From: Psychrobacillus sp. BL-248-WT-3
GTDB lineage: Bacteria; Bacillota; Bacilli; Bacillales_A; Planococcaceae
Direction: 5' to 3'
Length of the DNA stretch: 60,756 nt
Assembly (NCBI RefSeq): GCF_012843435.1
Contig: NZ_JABAFC010000021.1
Span: 1 to 60,756, forward strand
Part shown: positions 51,519 to 60,680 of the stretch, in pieces
Layout: each line of letters opens with the position of its first letter
How positions within the stretch are numbered: the first letter of the stretch is position 1
Translations under genes and position numbers: made by a program
Notes under the pieces: model-generated
Told to the model about the DNA's origin: nothing
Database searches by the model: none
The model's input: only the letters and a program-made list of their open reading frames with translations

Positions 51519-52511
51519 TCAGTACATTAGCTGGATCAATTCCTCTTTCGTTATCCCACCAAAGTATTTTGGTACGTCTACTGATTCTAGAGCTTGTTCA
51601 ATGGCTTCCTTGCTATAATTTTTGCCTACAAGCAGCACTTCTACCTCTTCCACTTCTCCTACTCCAAAGAAGTCTCCGAAAAATTTAACCTCTTCTATAA
51701 CTCCCTTGTTTACTTCCAGACGAACGTCTACACTGCCCGTAGGGAATCGGTGGGAATGCTGGATATTAGATTTAGGCGATTTTCCATAGTTCCACTCCCA
51801 TTTCTGATAACGCTCTTCAGATAGCTTGTGGATATTAGCCCAGTCTTCCTCCGTTAGTTCCCAATATTGAACCTTGTCTTCCCCTCCAAAAATAGAAGAA
51901 AGTATCGCTAAGCGGAATTCCTCTATCGTCATCGGCTTGTCCAGTAGATCTACTATATTTGTAACACGACTACGAATGGATTTAATTCCTTTTGACTCAA
52001 TTTTGTCTTTTTTAACTTTTAATGCAGAAACAACGGCATCGATTTCAGTATCGAACATTAGTGTACCGTGACTGAACATTCTTCCACGAGTGGAGAACTG
52101 AGCATTACCAGAGATTTTTTTTCCTCCAGCTAATATATCATTTCTTCCAGAAAGCTCTGCATCTACTCCCATTTTCTTTAAAGCATCTACAACTGGTTGG
52201 GTAAATTTTTTAAAGTTACGGAAGCTATCTCCATCGTCCTTCGTTAAGAAGCTGAAATTTAAATTACCAAGATCGTGATAAACTGCTCCTCCACCAGAAA
52301 GGCGGCGTACTGGGATAATACCGTTTTGCTCTACAAAATCTGTATTAATTTCTTCAATTGTGTTTTGATTTCTCCCTATAATGATTGATGGCTGATTTAT
52401 GTAAAACAGAAGAAATGAATCCTTCTCTACATCCATAGTATTGAGAGCATATTCTTCAATAGCTAAGTTAATACGTGGATCCGTAATTCCTTTATTATCA
52501 ATAAAAAACAT
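51519..52511 (-). CDS. lplJ: Lipoate-protein ligase
   Basis: 330 aa from ATG 52511 (AAAGGAGTG upstream). Class II aaRS-like BPL/LplA fold: FYINQPSIIIGRNQNTIEEI, the lipoate-binding loop RRLSGGGAVYHDLGNLNFSF, GRNDILAGGKKISGNAQF (catalytic Lys) and FSHGTLMFD. The C-terminal accessory domain (about 245-330) is present. It scavenges free lipoate, activates it with ATP and attaches it to E2/GcvH. Pairing with yhfH matches the yhfH-lplJ (yhfJ) neighbourhood of B. subtilis. Monocistronic. Confidence 0.93.
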   Translation of the reverse strand: MFFIDNKGITDPRINLAIEEYALNTMDVEKDSFLLFYINQPSIIIGRNQNTIEEINTDFVEQNGIIPVRRLSGGGAVYHDLGNLNFSFLTKDDGDSFRNFKKFTQPVVDALKKMGVDAELSGRNDILAGGKKISGNAQFSTRGRMFSHGTLMFDTEIDAVVSALKVKKDKIESKGIKSIRSRVTNIVDLLDKPMTIEEFRLAILSSIFGGEDKVQYWELTEEDWANIHKLSEERYQKWEWNYGKSPKSNIQHSHRFPTGSVDVRLEVNKGVIEEVKFFGDFFGVGEVEEVEVLLVGKNYSKEAIEQALESVDVPKYFGGITKEELIQLMY

Positions 52512-52633
52512 GGGTATCACTCCTTTATTCCTATTTTAGCAAAAATCTATAGAAAGTGTTGACAAAACATTCTGTGTTATATTACAATGAATTCAATCGA
52601 AACAGTTATATAACAGATGGAGGTGGAATATAT

Positions 52634-52759
52634 ATGTTAGAAAACGTATTAGAATTTTTCCGTAACCTGCCCAAAAAGAAATGCGTAACATGCGGCGAGC
52701 CAATTGAAGAGCAACATGAATGCTATGGGAACCACTGTGATAAATGCAACAACCTATAA
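52634..52759 (+). CDS. yhfH: YhfH-family small zinc-finger-like protein
   Basis: 41 aa; start ATG 52634 behind GGAGGTGG. Two Cys pairs, CVTCGEPIEEQHECYGNHCDKC, suggest zinc binding. Matches the B. subtilis YhfH family in length and cysteine spacing and in its position next to lplJ. Function unknown. Followed by a strong terminator. Confidence 0.85.
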   Translation: MLENVLEFFRNLPKKKCVTCGEPIEEQHECYGNHCDKCNNL

Positions 52760-52771
52760 TTTTTTTAAATT

Positions 52772-52808
52772 ACCAGCTAGAAGCTCCCCTTCCTAGCTGG
52801 TTTTTTTG
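52772..52808 (+). terminator. Terminator after yhfH
   Basis: ACCAGCTAG-loop-CTAGCTGGT with seven T. Confidence 0.92.
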
Positions 52809-52827
52809 CGTATATGGATGAATCAGA

Positions 52828-52852
52828 TTAACCATTAATGATTAATTGTTAA
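52828..52852. promoter_or_regulatory. 25-bp dyad upstream of flavin monooxygenase
   Basis: TTAACCATTAATGATTAATT then GTTAA: arms TTAACnATTAAT/ATTAATnGTTAA around a central G, nearly perfect. TATAAT at 52879-52884 follows at 27 bp. A repressor or activator site is likely; family unknown. Confidence 0.5.
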
Positions 52853-52923
52853 TAACCAAGTATTATGGTAGGATTAGTTATAATAATTTTCAGAATTAAT
52901 AAAATAAAAGGGGAGAATAAATA

Positions 52924-53976
52924 ATGAAGTATGGATTTTGGTTGCCTGTATTCGGTGGATGGTTACGAAATGTAACAGATGAGGCTATGCCTGCAACGTT
53001 TGAATATGTAAAAGAGCTAGCACAAAATGCAGAAGAATGGGGTTACGATTTAACCTTAATAGCTGAATTAAATCTTAATGATATTAAAGGAGTGGAGAGT
53101 CCCTCTTTAGATGCATGGTCAACTACTGCAGCTATCGCAGCCGTCACGAAACGCATAGAAATTTTAACTGCTATTCGACCTGGCTTCCATAATCCTGCGT
53201 TAACGGCAAAAGCAGCCGCAAATATAGATCACATAAGCAACGGGCGTTTTTCTCTCAATGTTGTATCTGCATGGTGGGAAGGGGAAGCAAGACAATATGG
53301 AGGTATCTTCACAGCACATGATGAACGCTATGCACGGACAGAGGAGTTTATCCACATCTTAAAAGGGTTATGGAAAGAAACACCCTTTACTTATACTGGC
53401 CAGTTTTATCAATATGAAAACACCTACTTGTCTCCCAAGCCAATGAACCAGCATATCCCCCTATATGCTGGTGGAGAAAGTGAAGCTGGAAAGCAAACAA
53501 TTGCTAAAACCTGTGACTCCTATGTTATGCATGGCGGCACAGTCGAGGAAATTGCTGAAAAAATTAATGATATGAAAAATAGACGCCAATCGCTTGGGGA
53601 AAAACCATTAGAAACGTTTGGGATGTCTGCCTATATCATTTGTCGAGATACCGAGGAGGAAGTTCAACAAGAACTTGCTCGCATTACGGAAGTGAAAGAA
53701 GGTTCTCCTGGTTATGAGGGCTACAAGGATTTTGTTAGCAAATCTCATCTTAACGTGGAGGTGCAGCTCAAGGATTATTCCGTTTCCAACCGAGGATTAC
53801 GGCCAGACTTAATAGGCACACCGGAACAACTTGCTAAAAAAATTATTTCGTTTGAGGAAGCTGGAGTAAATCTGTTAATCCTTCAGTTTTCCCCTCAGCA
53901 CACGGAAATGAAGCGGTTTGCAGAGCAAGTGATGCCTCTAGTAGAAAAATTGAAAAAGGAAAAACAGGAAGTCTAA
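52924..53976 (+). CDS. FMNH2-dependent monooxygenase (SfnG/LLM class)
   Basis: 350 aa bacterial luciferase-like (LLM) flavin-dependent monooxygenase. The N-terminus MKYGFWLPVFGGWLRNV and SLDAWSTTAAIAAVTKRIEILTAIRPGFHNPALTAKAAANIDHISNGRFSLNVVSAWW correspond to the SsuD/SfnG/alkanesulfonate-dimethylsulfone group, which frees sulfite or carbonyl products from organosulfur compounds. The precise substrate (dimethyl sulfone in SfnG) is not proven here. It needs reduced FMN from a separate reductase, not in the window. RBS GGGGAG 10 bases upstream. Confidence 0.85.
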   Translation: MKYGFWLPVFGGWLRNVTDEAMPATFEYVKELAQNAEEWGYDLTLIAELNLNDIKGVESPSLDAWSTTAAIAAVTKRIEILTAIRPGFHNPALTAKAAANIDHISNGRFSLNVVSAWWEGEARQYGGIFTAHDERYARTEEFIHILKGLWKETPFTYTGQFYQYENTYLSPKPMNQHIPLYAGGESEAGKQTIAKTCDSYVMHGGTVEEIAEKINDMKNRRQSLGEKPLETFGMSAYIICRDTEEEVQQELARITEVKEGSPGYEGYKDFVSKSHLNVEVQLKDYSVSNRGLRPDLIGTPEQLAKKIISFEEAGVNLLILQFSPQHTEMKRFAEQVMPLVEKLKKEKQEV

Positions 53977-53997
53977 CGGAACAATATGTACAAAATA

Positions 53998-54040
53998 AAG
54001 CTCCTCACATTTTACTTTTCGTAAAATGTGAGGAGCTTTA
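53998..54040. terminator. Bidirectional terminator
   Basis: Perfect 19-bp hairpin with arms AAAGCTCCTCACATTTTAC and its complement, between convergent genes at 53976 and 54052. Confidence 0.93.
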
Positions 54041-54051
54041 ATAATTTTATA

Positions 54052-56241
54052 TTACGCTTCTTTTGTTTGTTTAGAATAGCGTTTTGTAAACAATAACATA
54101 AAGTATCCGAATGTTATTACTAAGCACACTACCATTACGCCAAGTAAGAAGCTATTATTAAACCAGAAATGACTTAAATCACCTGTAGAAATAGATGCTT
54201 TAAAGCTTTGGACTGAGTAAGTCATTGGTAACAATTTATTAAAGAATTGCAACGGTGCTGGTATTAGTTCTAATGGGAATGTACCTGCACTTGTTGTGAG
54301 TTGCAGAATTAGGACAATAATTGCAACAAATCTTCCTGGATCACCTAAAATCGAAACAAGCAGCTGTACTAATGCTAAGTATGTGAAGCTTGTAATGACT
54401 GCAGAAAGGATGAACAGTCCTACACTTTGAGTTTCAAGCTTTAAGACAAATAGTGCAACCGCAACTACAAACAGCGATTGAATAATTCCTACCACACTTA
54501 AAACCGTTATTTTACTAGCAAACCATTTGGCCCCACTTGTTGGAGCAATTGCTGGTTGAACAAATGGGAAGACAATTGAAATTAATAATGCACCGACAAA
54601 TAACCCAAGTGATAAGAAATAAGGTGTGAAGCCTGTTCCATAGTTAGGTACCTCATTGACCCCTACGATATTAACATCTACAGGGGATGCAACCATTTCG
54701 TAAGTCGATTCAGATGGTGTTACTTCGCCTGCCTGCTCACTTGCTTCTTTTAAGCTAGATTGCAAGGTTTCCGTTCCATCTGCCAATAATTGTGTACCTT
54801 CTACTAGTTTAGTAGAACCATCTGCTAATTCACCTGATTTCGTAGCAAGTGTACCAGTACCCTCTTTCAATTGAGATGAGCCGTTAGCTAGCTCGTTCAA
54901 GCCCTTCACAAGGCTAGAGGATCCAGCATACGCCTGACTGATTCCAGCGTTGAATTCGTTCATTTTTTCATTTAGGGTAGTCGTACCACCAGCAAGATTA
55001 GATGAACCTTCTACTAATGCTGCGTAAGATGATGCTAATTGAGAAACACCCTGCTTTGCTTGTGAGTAACCTCCACTCAGCTGTTCTGCTCCACTTACTA
55101 TTTGAGAAGTACTAGTAGTTAAATCCTGAGTTCCACCAGCTAATTGTTCTAAGCCTGTGGAAACTGAGGTACTACCAGCTTCTAGTTGCTTTAATGTCTC
55201 TGTAATAGCAGCCGACTGTTCTGGAGGTAAAGCAGCTGTTAACTGACCTAATTGTTGAGATAAGGCTTGGATACCAGCTGTTACATTAGCAGAGCCTTGA
55301 GCCAGTTGGTTTGTGCTGTCATTCATTTTGGAGCTACTCGCTTGAAGCTTAGCCAAGGAATCTAGCAGGCCTTTTTCCTTTTCGCTAAGTAATTGATAGC
55401 TTTCATTTAGTTTATCTACACCAGCTGTGTACTCTTTAATACCACTATTTAAAGCTGCGGCCCCTTCAGCCGTTTGACTAACGCCATTTGTAAGCTGAGA
55501 AGAACCATCCGCAAGTGTTCCCAGACCTTCATTTAAATCCTTAGATCCCGTAGCAGCTGTATTAATACCATCAACTACCTTATTAGTACCATCACTCAGC
55601 TCAATCGTGCTACTAGCTAATTGTTCTAAGTAGCCTTTTAGGTTAGAGGCACCATTATTAACTTCAGCTACGCCGTCTTTTAGCTGCCCTGCCCCATCAG
55701 AGGCTTCCGCAAATCCGTCACCTAGCTTCGTAATCGAATCAAAAAGCTGTTCAGCATAAGTTGCTGATACTTGCTCATTCACTTCTGCACGAATACGATC
55801 CATTGCTGTTTCACCTATTTGCGATGATAAGAAATTAAATCCTTCATTTGCTTTATAAGTGATGACCATTTTTTCTGGCTTCTCATCTAATAAAGTCGTT
55901 GCATGTTCAGAGAAGTTTTCTGGAATCTCAATTAATAAATAATAATCTTGGTTTAATAAACCGGCATCTGCCTCTTTTTCAGATACAGATACAAATTTAA
56001 ATTGGCCACTTTCTCGTAGCTTATCTGTTAACTCCTTACCTAGGGAGAGCTCCGTTCCGTTGTACTCTGCTCCTTCGTCGGAGTTAACAACTGCTACAGG
56101 TAGATCACTTAAATTAGCATACGGATCCCAGAAAGCCCATAGGAACATCCCAGCATACATCACTGGAATAAATAAAACTGCAATTATTGAAATCAATAAT
56201 TTTTTGTTTTTAAAAATACCTTTCCATTCCGATTTTATCAT
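54052..56241 (-). CDS. yhgE: YhgE/Pip-family membrane protein
   Basis: 729 aa. N-terminal helix (12-32), a long extracellular part (about 35-530) and five or six C-terminal helices (about 545-720) of ABC-2 type. The extracellular part is dominated by repeated SSQLxxG/LADGTxxL segments, about 20 copies with 7- or 11-residue spacing, expected to form a very long coiled coil. The family includes phage infection protein Pip, a phage receptor in Lactococcus. Physiological role unknown; possibly linked to export through the wall. It shares a transcription unit with the TetR gene. Confidence 0.9.
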   Translation of the reverse strand: MIKSEWKGIFKNKKLLISIIAVLFIPVMYAGMFLWAFWDPYANLSDLPVAVVNSDEGAEYNGTELSLGKELTDKLRESGQFKFVSVSEKEADAGLLNQDYYLLIEIPENFSEHATTLLDEKPEKMVITYKANEGFNFLSSQIGETAMDRIRAEVNEQVSATYAEQLFDSITKLGDGFAEASDGAGQLKDGVAEVNNGASNLKGYLEQLASSTIELSDGTNKVVDGINTAATGSKDLNEGLGTLADGSSQLTNGVSQTAEGAAALNSGIKEYTAGVDKLNESYQLLSEKEKGLLDSLAKLQASSSKMNDSTNQLAQGSANVTAGIQALSQQLGQLTAALPPEQSAAITETLKQLEAGSTSVSTGLEQLAGGTQDLTTSTSQIVSGAEQLSGGYSQAKQGVSQLASSYAALVEGSSNLAGGTTTLNEKMNEFNAGISQAYAGSSSLVKGLNELANGSSQLKEGTGTLATKSGELADGSTKLVEGTQLLADGTETLQSSLKEASEQAGEVTPSESTYEMVASPVDVNIVGVNEVPNYGTGFTPYFLSLGLFVGALLISIVFPFVQPAIAPTSGAKWFASKITVLSVVGIIQSLFVVAVALFVLKLETQSVGLFILSAVITSFTYLALVQLLVSILGDPGRFVAIIVLILQLTTSAGTFPLELIPAPLQFFNKLLPMTYSVQSFKASISTGDLSHFWFNNSFLLGVMVVCLVITFGYFMLLFTKRYSKQTKEA

Positions 56242-56278
56242 GTCGATTCCTCCTAATACTATATGACCGATATGTTCA

Positions 56279-56298
56279 TTTAGTCACTTTTGACTAAA
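56279..56298. promoter_or_regulatory. Dyad between yhgD and yhgE
   Basis: TTTAGTCA-CTTT-TGACTAAA, two perfect 8-bp arms, 38 bases upstream of the yhgE ATG. With the related half-site TGACTA/GGTCAT upstream of yhgD it is a candidate operator of the TetR regulator. Confidence 0.55.
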
Positions 56299-56308
56299 AA
56301 AATGAGTC

Positions 56309-56878
56309 TCAAATTGCGAGACTGCGAAAAATTGTATCCTGAAAGAAGTTAGCAATATCTTCTTCAGATAATGAATCATCGTGGGTTAAGTTCCAATCAT
56401 TTACGAATGCAACATAAGCCTTTAGTAATAAATATGCTACAAGCTCTGCATTTACTTGTCGGATTTCTCCCTTTTTAACATATTTATTGATTTTCTCACA
56501 TATGAACGAAACAATAGCTTGCTCGACTTGGCCAATGACATGCTTTACTGCAGGAGTTTTCCATTGTTTTTCCTCATCAATTATCTTTGCATACAATTGA
56601 TGTGTTTCACGGAACTCGAGCATCTTCATGAGCGCTGCATGAGCATTTTGCTGAAATGGAGCATCTTCAATAATGACATTAACAGCTTCCAGTTTCATTT
56701 CTTCAATCATATGAAGGACAATTTCTTGGAACAAGACTTCTTTGTTTTCAAAGAAATTATATATAGTTCCTTTTCCTACATTTGCAATCTTGGCTATTTG
56801 CTCCATAGTTGTTGCTTTATATCCGAAAAGAGAAAAGGATTTATTGGCAGCTATTAAAATTTCCTGTTTGCGGTCCAT
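56309..56878 (-). CDS. yhgD: TetR-family regulator YhgD
   Basis: 189 aa from ATG 56878 (GGAGGG 8 bases upstream). HTH at about 20-45 (MEQIAKIANVGKGTIYNFFENKEVLF), ligand/dimerisation domain behind. It is the first gene before yhgE, matching the yhgD-yhgE pair of B. subtilis, and probably represses the yhgE promoter. Ligand unknown. Confidence 0.9.
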   Translation of the reverse strand: MDRKQEILIAANKSFSLFGYKATTMEQIAKIANVGKGTIYNFFENKEVLFQEIVLHMIEEMKLEAVNVIIEDAPFQQNAHAALMKMLEFRETHQLYAKIIDEEKQWKTPAVKHVIGQVEQAIVSFICEKINKYVKKGEIRQVNAELVAYLLLKAYVAFVNDWNLTHDDSLSEEDIANFFQDTIFRSLAI

Positions 56879-56902
56879 TTGGTTATCCCTCCTCATAAAA
56901 AA

Positions 56903-56940
56903 ATGACCAGAAAACCATTTCGGTCAACTAGTCATTATAA
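56903..56940 (-). promoter_or_regulatory. yhgD promoter/operator
   Basis: Minus strand: TATAAT (-10, 56935-56940) is followed by TGACTAG TTGACC ... GGTCAT, containing the same TGACTA and GGTCAT elements as in the yhgE upstream region. Confidence 0.45.
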
Positions 56941-56972
56941 TACTCTCTATTGTTTATTTACGCAAGTAAAAT

Positions 56973-57443
56973 TTAATGTTTTTCACTCATATGTTCCATT
57001 GAGTTATCGCTATCGTCAGGTAACACTTTACTCATATCTGGTGTACCTACTGTAAGCTCTTGTTTAGGCATTACGTGCATATCTCTTGCGGTTGTATGAG
57101 CAAACATATAATAAACTCCGTCATGTTCAAAAGTAAAGTCAGCTTCATACACACCATCCTCTGTAAGCTTACCCTCTACCATATGTCCTTCGTCACGAAG
57201 TCCTGATTCCCATACCTCGAACTCTACAGAATTTGCATCATTTACTGCTTCCCCATTTTGAGTAACTTTAGCAGAAAGCTTGATATCTTCGTTAATAGGT
57301 AACTCTTTAGGTGTTTGAATCTCTACCATAACCTCTTCTAATGTTCCTTGATGACTAGTACTTGAATGTGTTTCTTCCTTTTCACCACAGCCTACCAATG
57401 TTAAAGCTACAAGTAGTGCTAGTGAGATAATGACCTTTTTCAT
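56973..57443 (-). CDS. FixH/YtkA-like lipoprotein
   Basis: 156 aa with lipobox TLVGC, Cys19 lipidated, then a His/Ser-rich linker and a YtkA-like domain (LSAKVTQNGEAVNDANSVEFEVWESG ... YEADFTFEHDGVYYMFAHTTARDMH). The tail ends MEHMSEKH. YtkA/FixH-like modules are associated with copper or cytochrome oxidase assembly, and the His/Met content (HxxH, MxxMH) hints at metal binding; this is inference. It occupies a place next to hemH where hemY is expected. Own terminator not clear. Confidence 0.72.
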   Translation of the reverse strand: MKKVIISLALLVALTLVGCGEKEETHSSTSHQGTLEEVMVEIQTPKELPINEDIKLSAKVTQNGEAVNDANSVEFEVWESGLRDEGHMVEGKLTEDGVYEADFTFEHDGVYYMFAHTTARDMHVMPKQELTVGTPDMSKVLPDDSDNSMEHMSEKH

Positions 57444-57489
57444 TCGAAAAATCCTCCCAGAATGGTAATGTAAAACTCCATATACTTAC

Positions 57490-57522
57490 TAAAAATACTC
57501 TAAAAGCCAATAACTTTTAGAG
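57490..57522 (-). terminator. Terminator after hemH
   Basis: CTCTAAAAG-loop-CTTTTAGAG with TATTTTTAG on the minus strand, 20 bases past hemH, closing the hemE-hemH unit. Confidence 0.8.
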
Positions 57523-57542
57523 CATTTTATCAAACGTTTTTT

Positions 57543-58472
57543 TTAAGCTTTTAAATGCTTCATAACTACGTCCGCCATAGCATCAATAAATTGAGGCTGG
57601 TCGTTTGGCATAGCAGGACGCACATAAGTAGCACCGATTTCATCACAAACCACTTTACATTCGTAATCGTTATCGTAAAGAACTTCTAAATGCTCTGAAA
57701 CAAATCCTACTGGAGTATAAACGAATGTTGTGTAGCCTTTTTCTTTGTGTAAATCATGAGTCAAGTCTTGTACATCTGGTCCAATCCATGGTTCAGGAGT
57801 TTGACCAGCACTTTGCCAGCCTACAGCATAATTTTTTACACCAGCAGCCTCAGCGATTAAATCTGCTGTTTCTTTTAGTTGATCCTCATATGGATCTCCC
57901 AAAGTTTTAATTTTTTCAGGTAAAGAGTGAGCAGAAACGATTAAGCAGGCTTTTTCACGTTGCTCTTCCGACATATTAGCAAAAGCCTCGCTTACTTTCT
58001 CGCTCCAGTACTGGATGAACTTAGGTTCTGTATACCAGCTTTCCACTGAAGTTATTTTAAGATTACCTAGTTTTTCAGCCTCTTCTTTAATACGTCCATT
58101 ATATGATTTAATAGAGAACGTCGAGAAATGTGGAGCCAATACGATGGAAACGGCTTCCGTAATTCCATCCTTATGCATTTCTGCAACTGCATCCTCTAAG
58201 AAAGGTTCGATATGCTTTAAGCCTATATATAACTTAAATTCAATGTCATCTTGTACTTCATTTAAACGGTTGCAAAGACCTTTTGCTTGGTTTTCAGTGA
58301 TTTTAGCTAGCGGAGAGATTCCTCCAATTGCTTTATAGCGGCCCGTTAAATCCTCTAATTGTTCTTCGCTTGGTTTGCGACCATGACGAATATGCGTATA
58401 GTAACGTTCAATATCCGCTTCTTCATATGGAGTTCCATATGCCATTACTAATAATCCCATTGTCTTCTTCAT
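57543..58472 (-). CDS. hemH: Ferrochelatase (coproporphyrin III type)
   Basis: 309 aa from ATG 58472 (GAGGTGA 5 bases upstream). [29 protein letters not shown] at the start, SAHSLPEKI with the metal-binding His (about 182), Glu in [13 protein letters not shown] (about 263) and no [2Fe-2S] tail. In Gram-positives it inserts iron into coproporphyrin III (CpfC). It follows hemE after 21 bases, forming an operon. Confidence 0.93.
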   Translation of the reverse strand: MKKTMGLLVMAYGTPYEEADIERYYTHIRHGRKPSEEQLEDLTGRYKAIGGISPLAKITENQAKGLCNRLNEVQDDIEFKLYIGLKHIEPFLEDAVAEMHKDGITEAVSIVLAPHFSTFSIKSYNGRIKEEAEKLGNLKITSVESWYTEPKFIQYWSEKVSEAFANMSEEQREKACLIVSAHSLPEKIKTLGDPYEDQLKETADLIAEAAGVKNYAVGWQSAGQTPEPWIGPDVQDLTHDLHKEKGYTTFVYTPVGFVSEHLEVLYDNDYECKVVCDEIGATYVRPAMPNDQPQFIDAMADVVMKHLKA

Positions 58473-58493
58473 TTTTGTCACCTCAAAAGTTTT

Positions 58494-59546
58494 TTAGTTA
58501 GATTTCGCTGCAATAAGTTCTCTACTATAATCATGAATAAAGGCAGTTAAACGTTTCAAGACATCCGGATCAACTTCTGGGAATACGCCGTGCCCTAGGT
58601 TGAAAATATGGCTCGGATGAGCAACCCCTTGTTCAATAATTGTTTTTGCACGTTTCTCAATTTCTGTCCAATCTCCGATTAAATAAGAAGGATCCAAGTT
58701 ACCCATTAGTGGTTTAGTTAACCCTTTTGCACGAGCTTCCTCGATAGACAGACGCCAATCGATCCCCACAACATCAACAGGTAGGTCATGCCATTCCATT
58801 GCTAGGTGGCTGGCACCTACACCAAATGTAATTAACGGAACACCTGTCTCACGTATTTCTGAGAAAATACGAGTCATAATTGGTTTGATGAAGATACGAT
58901 AATCTTCTACATTTAATGCCCCAACCCAAGAGTCAAAAATTTGGATGGCCTTAGCTCCAGCTTTAACTTGTGCTTTTATGTAAATAATAATCATATCAGC
59001 AAGCTTGTCCATTAAAGCAAACCATGCTTGTGGCTCAGATACCATAAATGATTTCGTTTTGTTATAGCTTCTAGATGGTCCACCCTCAATCATGTAGCTT
59101 GCTAATGTGAATGGAGCACCTGCAAAACCAATTAGTGGGACATTTAATTGTTCTGTCGTTAATAATTTTATAGTATCTAAAACAAATGGTACGTGGTCTT
59201 CTGGAGAGAATTCTCCTAGTTTTTCCACATCTTGTACGGTACGTATTGGATTTGAAATGACTGGTCCAACACCAGATTTTATTTTTACGTCTACTCCGAT
59301 TCCTACAAGTGGAGTTACAATGTCTTTATAAAGAATAGCCGCATCTACATTGTAGTTTTCTACTGGTAGACGTGTCACATACGCACAAAGCTCTGGCTCG
59401 TGGGTAATTTGTTCTAAAGAATATTTTTCTTTAATTTTTCTATATTCTGGTTGCGATCTTCCCGCTTGCCTCATATACCATACAGGTGTATGTTCCACTT
59501 TCTCACCGCGCGCTGCACGTAAAAGTGTGTCGTTAAAAGTAGTCAT
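58494..59546 (-). CDS. hemE: Uroporphyrinogen decarboxylase
   Basis: 350 aa from ATG 59546 (AGGAAATGA upstream). The N-terminal signature [17 protein letters not shown] (about 21-37), the Asp of [11 protein letters not shown] and [17 protein letters not shown] in the middle are fully conserved. It removes four carboxyl groups from uroporphyrinogen III to give coproporphyrinogen III. First gene of hemEH. Confidence 0.95.
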   Translation of the reverse strand: MTTFNDTLLRAARGEKVEHTPVWYMRQAGRSQPEYRKIKEKYSLEQITHEPELCAYVTRLPVENYNVDAAILYKDIVTPLVGIGVDVKIKSGVGPVISNPIRTVQDVEKLGEFSPEDHVPFVLDTIKLLTTEQLNVPLIGFAGAPFTLASYMIEGGPSRSYNKTKSFMVSEPQAWFALMDKLADMIIIYIKAQVKAGAKAIQIFDSWVGALNVEDYRIFIKPIMTRIFSEIRETGVPLITFGVGASHLAMEWHDLPVDVVGIDWRLSIEEARAKGLTKPLMGNLDPSYLIGDWTEIEKRAKTIIEQGVAHPSHIFNLGHGVFPEVDPDVLKRLTAFIHDYSRELIAAKSN

Positions 59547-59837
59547 TTCATTTCCTGCCCTTCTTATGAACATGTTATTTTATACCTAAATACATTACAT
59601 GATAATACTTTACTACAATGCCTGAAGAAAATCTTTTGAATTGCCTTTGATAACGATTACATTCCGTTTCCAATATACGCTTCAACTATAGACGTTTCTT
59701 GAATTAATGTATAGTTATAAACGGGAATTGTCATAAATTTGTCCTCATTTCAAACCATCCCGAAAAAAGGTTGTTTTTAAATTTGCAAATTAGGGGAAAA
59801 TATAAATACAAAATATAAATATATTGGAGGAAGTTTA

Positions 59838-60326
59838 ATGAAATTATATATGACGTCCGGAACGCCTGAGTTTATGCAGTCCATAAAAGATAAACATCCC
59901 AATGAAAATATATACATTTTACATGGGACGGGAAATTCAGTTCTCATTCATGAAACGACTGGTAAATCCGTCTTTCAAGTCCCTCGTATTTATGAAATTT
60001 TAGAATCTCGCGGCAGTTTTAATGAGAATGGATACTTTGTCCTTCACCACATCCCCGTATCAGATGAAGGTAAACCAATATTTGAACATCAATATACAAA
60101 CCTGTCTCCAACTGTTGAATCTGAACCAGGCTTCATAGCTTTACGCGTTTTAAAACCTTTAAAATCAGATACTTATATTATCTTATCAGAATGGAATGGA
60201 CCTAATAGCTATGAAATCTGGGAAAAGTCTGTTGCACTAGACTTCACCAGTGTCGCAGATAAGCAACAGTTATTTACAAGCGCACCTTATATATCGACCT
60301 ATCGTTCGAAAACAAAAGAGGAATAA
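59838..60326 (+). CDS. hmoB: Heme-degrading monooxygenase HmoB
   Basis: 162 aa. The C-terminal ABM (antibiotic biosynthesis monooxygenase) ferredoxin-like domain (about 80-162: FIALRVLKPLKSDTYIILSEWNGPNSYEIWEKSVAL) with an N-terminal extension matches HmoB (YhgC) of B. subtilis, which cleaves heme and releases iron. It sits divergent from hemEH, as yhgC does in B. subtilis. GGAGG lies 9 bases before the ATG. Confidence 0.85.
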   Translation: MKLYMTSGTPEFMQSIKDKHPNENIYILHGTGNSVLIHETTGKSVFQVPRIYEILESRGSFNENGYFVLHHIPVSDEGKPIFEHQYTNLSPTVESEPGFIALRVLKPLKSDTYIILSEWNGPNSYEIWEKSVALDFTSVADKQQLFTSAPYISTYRSKTKEE

Positions 60327-60351
60327 GAATAGAGATTAATAAAGTAACGCT

Positions 60352-60384
60352 AAAACGCTCATAATCTGAGCGTTTTCTTATTTT
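60352..60384 (+). terminator. Terminator after hmoB
   Basis: AAAACGCTC-loop-GAGCGTTTT with TCTTATTTTT. Confidence 0.9.
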
Positions 60385-60462
60385 TAATATGTACAAAAAT
60401 TAAAATAATGATTCCTATTTTTGTAAAACACACGCGGCACAAAGAAAATAAATTATGTAAGA

Positions 60463-60680
60463 TTAATGGGACACTTTCCGCCTGCTTATGGGCGGTTCCT
60501 ACCTTTACGGGCGCTTTTCTCTGATTTATGGGACACTTCTAACCTGTTTATGGGCTCCTTCCTACACTTTATGGGACACTTTCCGCCTGCCTACGGGCGA
60601 TTCACACCTTTACGGGCTATTTTCTTTGATTTATGGGTCACTTCCACCTTGTTTATGGGCTCTTTCTTACTCTTTATGAG
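60463..60680. repeat. Phased repeat array D (11 units, pitch 21 bp, 105-bp higher-order repeat)
   Basis: Keyword TTTATGGG (or TTTACGGG) recurs with steps 22, 19, 21, 22, 21 then 22, 19, 21, 22, 21. Ten steps make two copies of a five-unit, 105-bp super-repeat starting at about 60466 and 60571, with an eleventh unit at 60676. Follows the hmoB terminator; what follows it lies outside the window. Confidence 0.92.

Noticed and set aside
51337-51618. 93-codon rightward frame
   Set aside because: It crosses two terminators and overlaps the end of lplJ. The ATG lies at the stop codon of the lipoprotein gene, but the coding content is poor.
60488-60679. 63-codon frame across array D
   Set aside because: It follows only part of the 22-19-21-22-21 step pattern and lacks a ribosome site; the array explains it.
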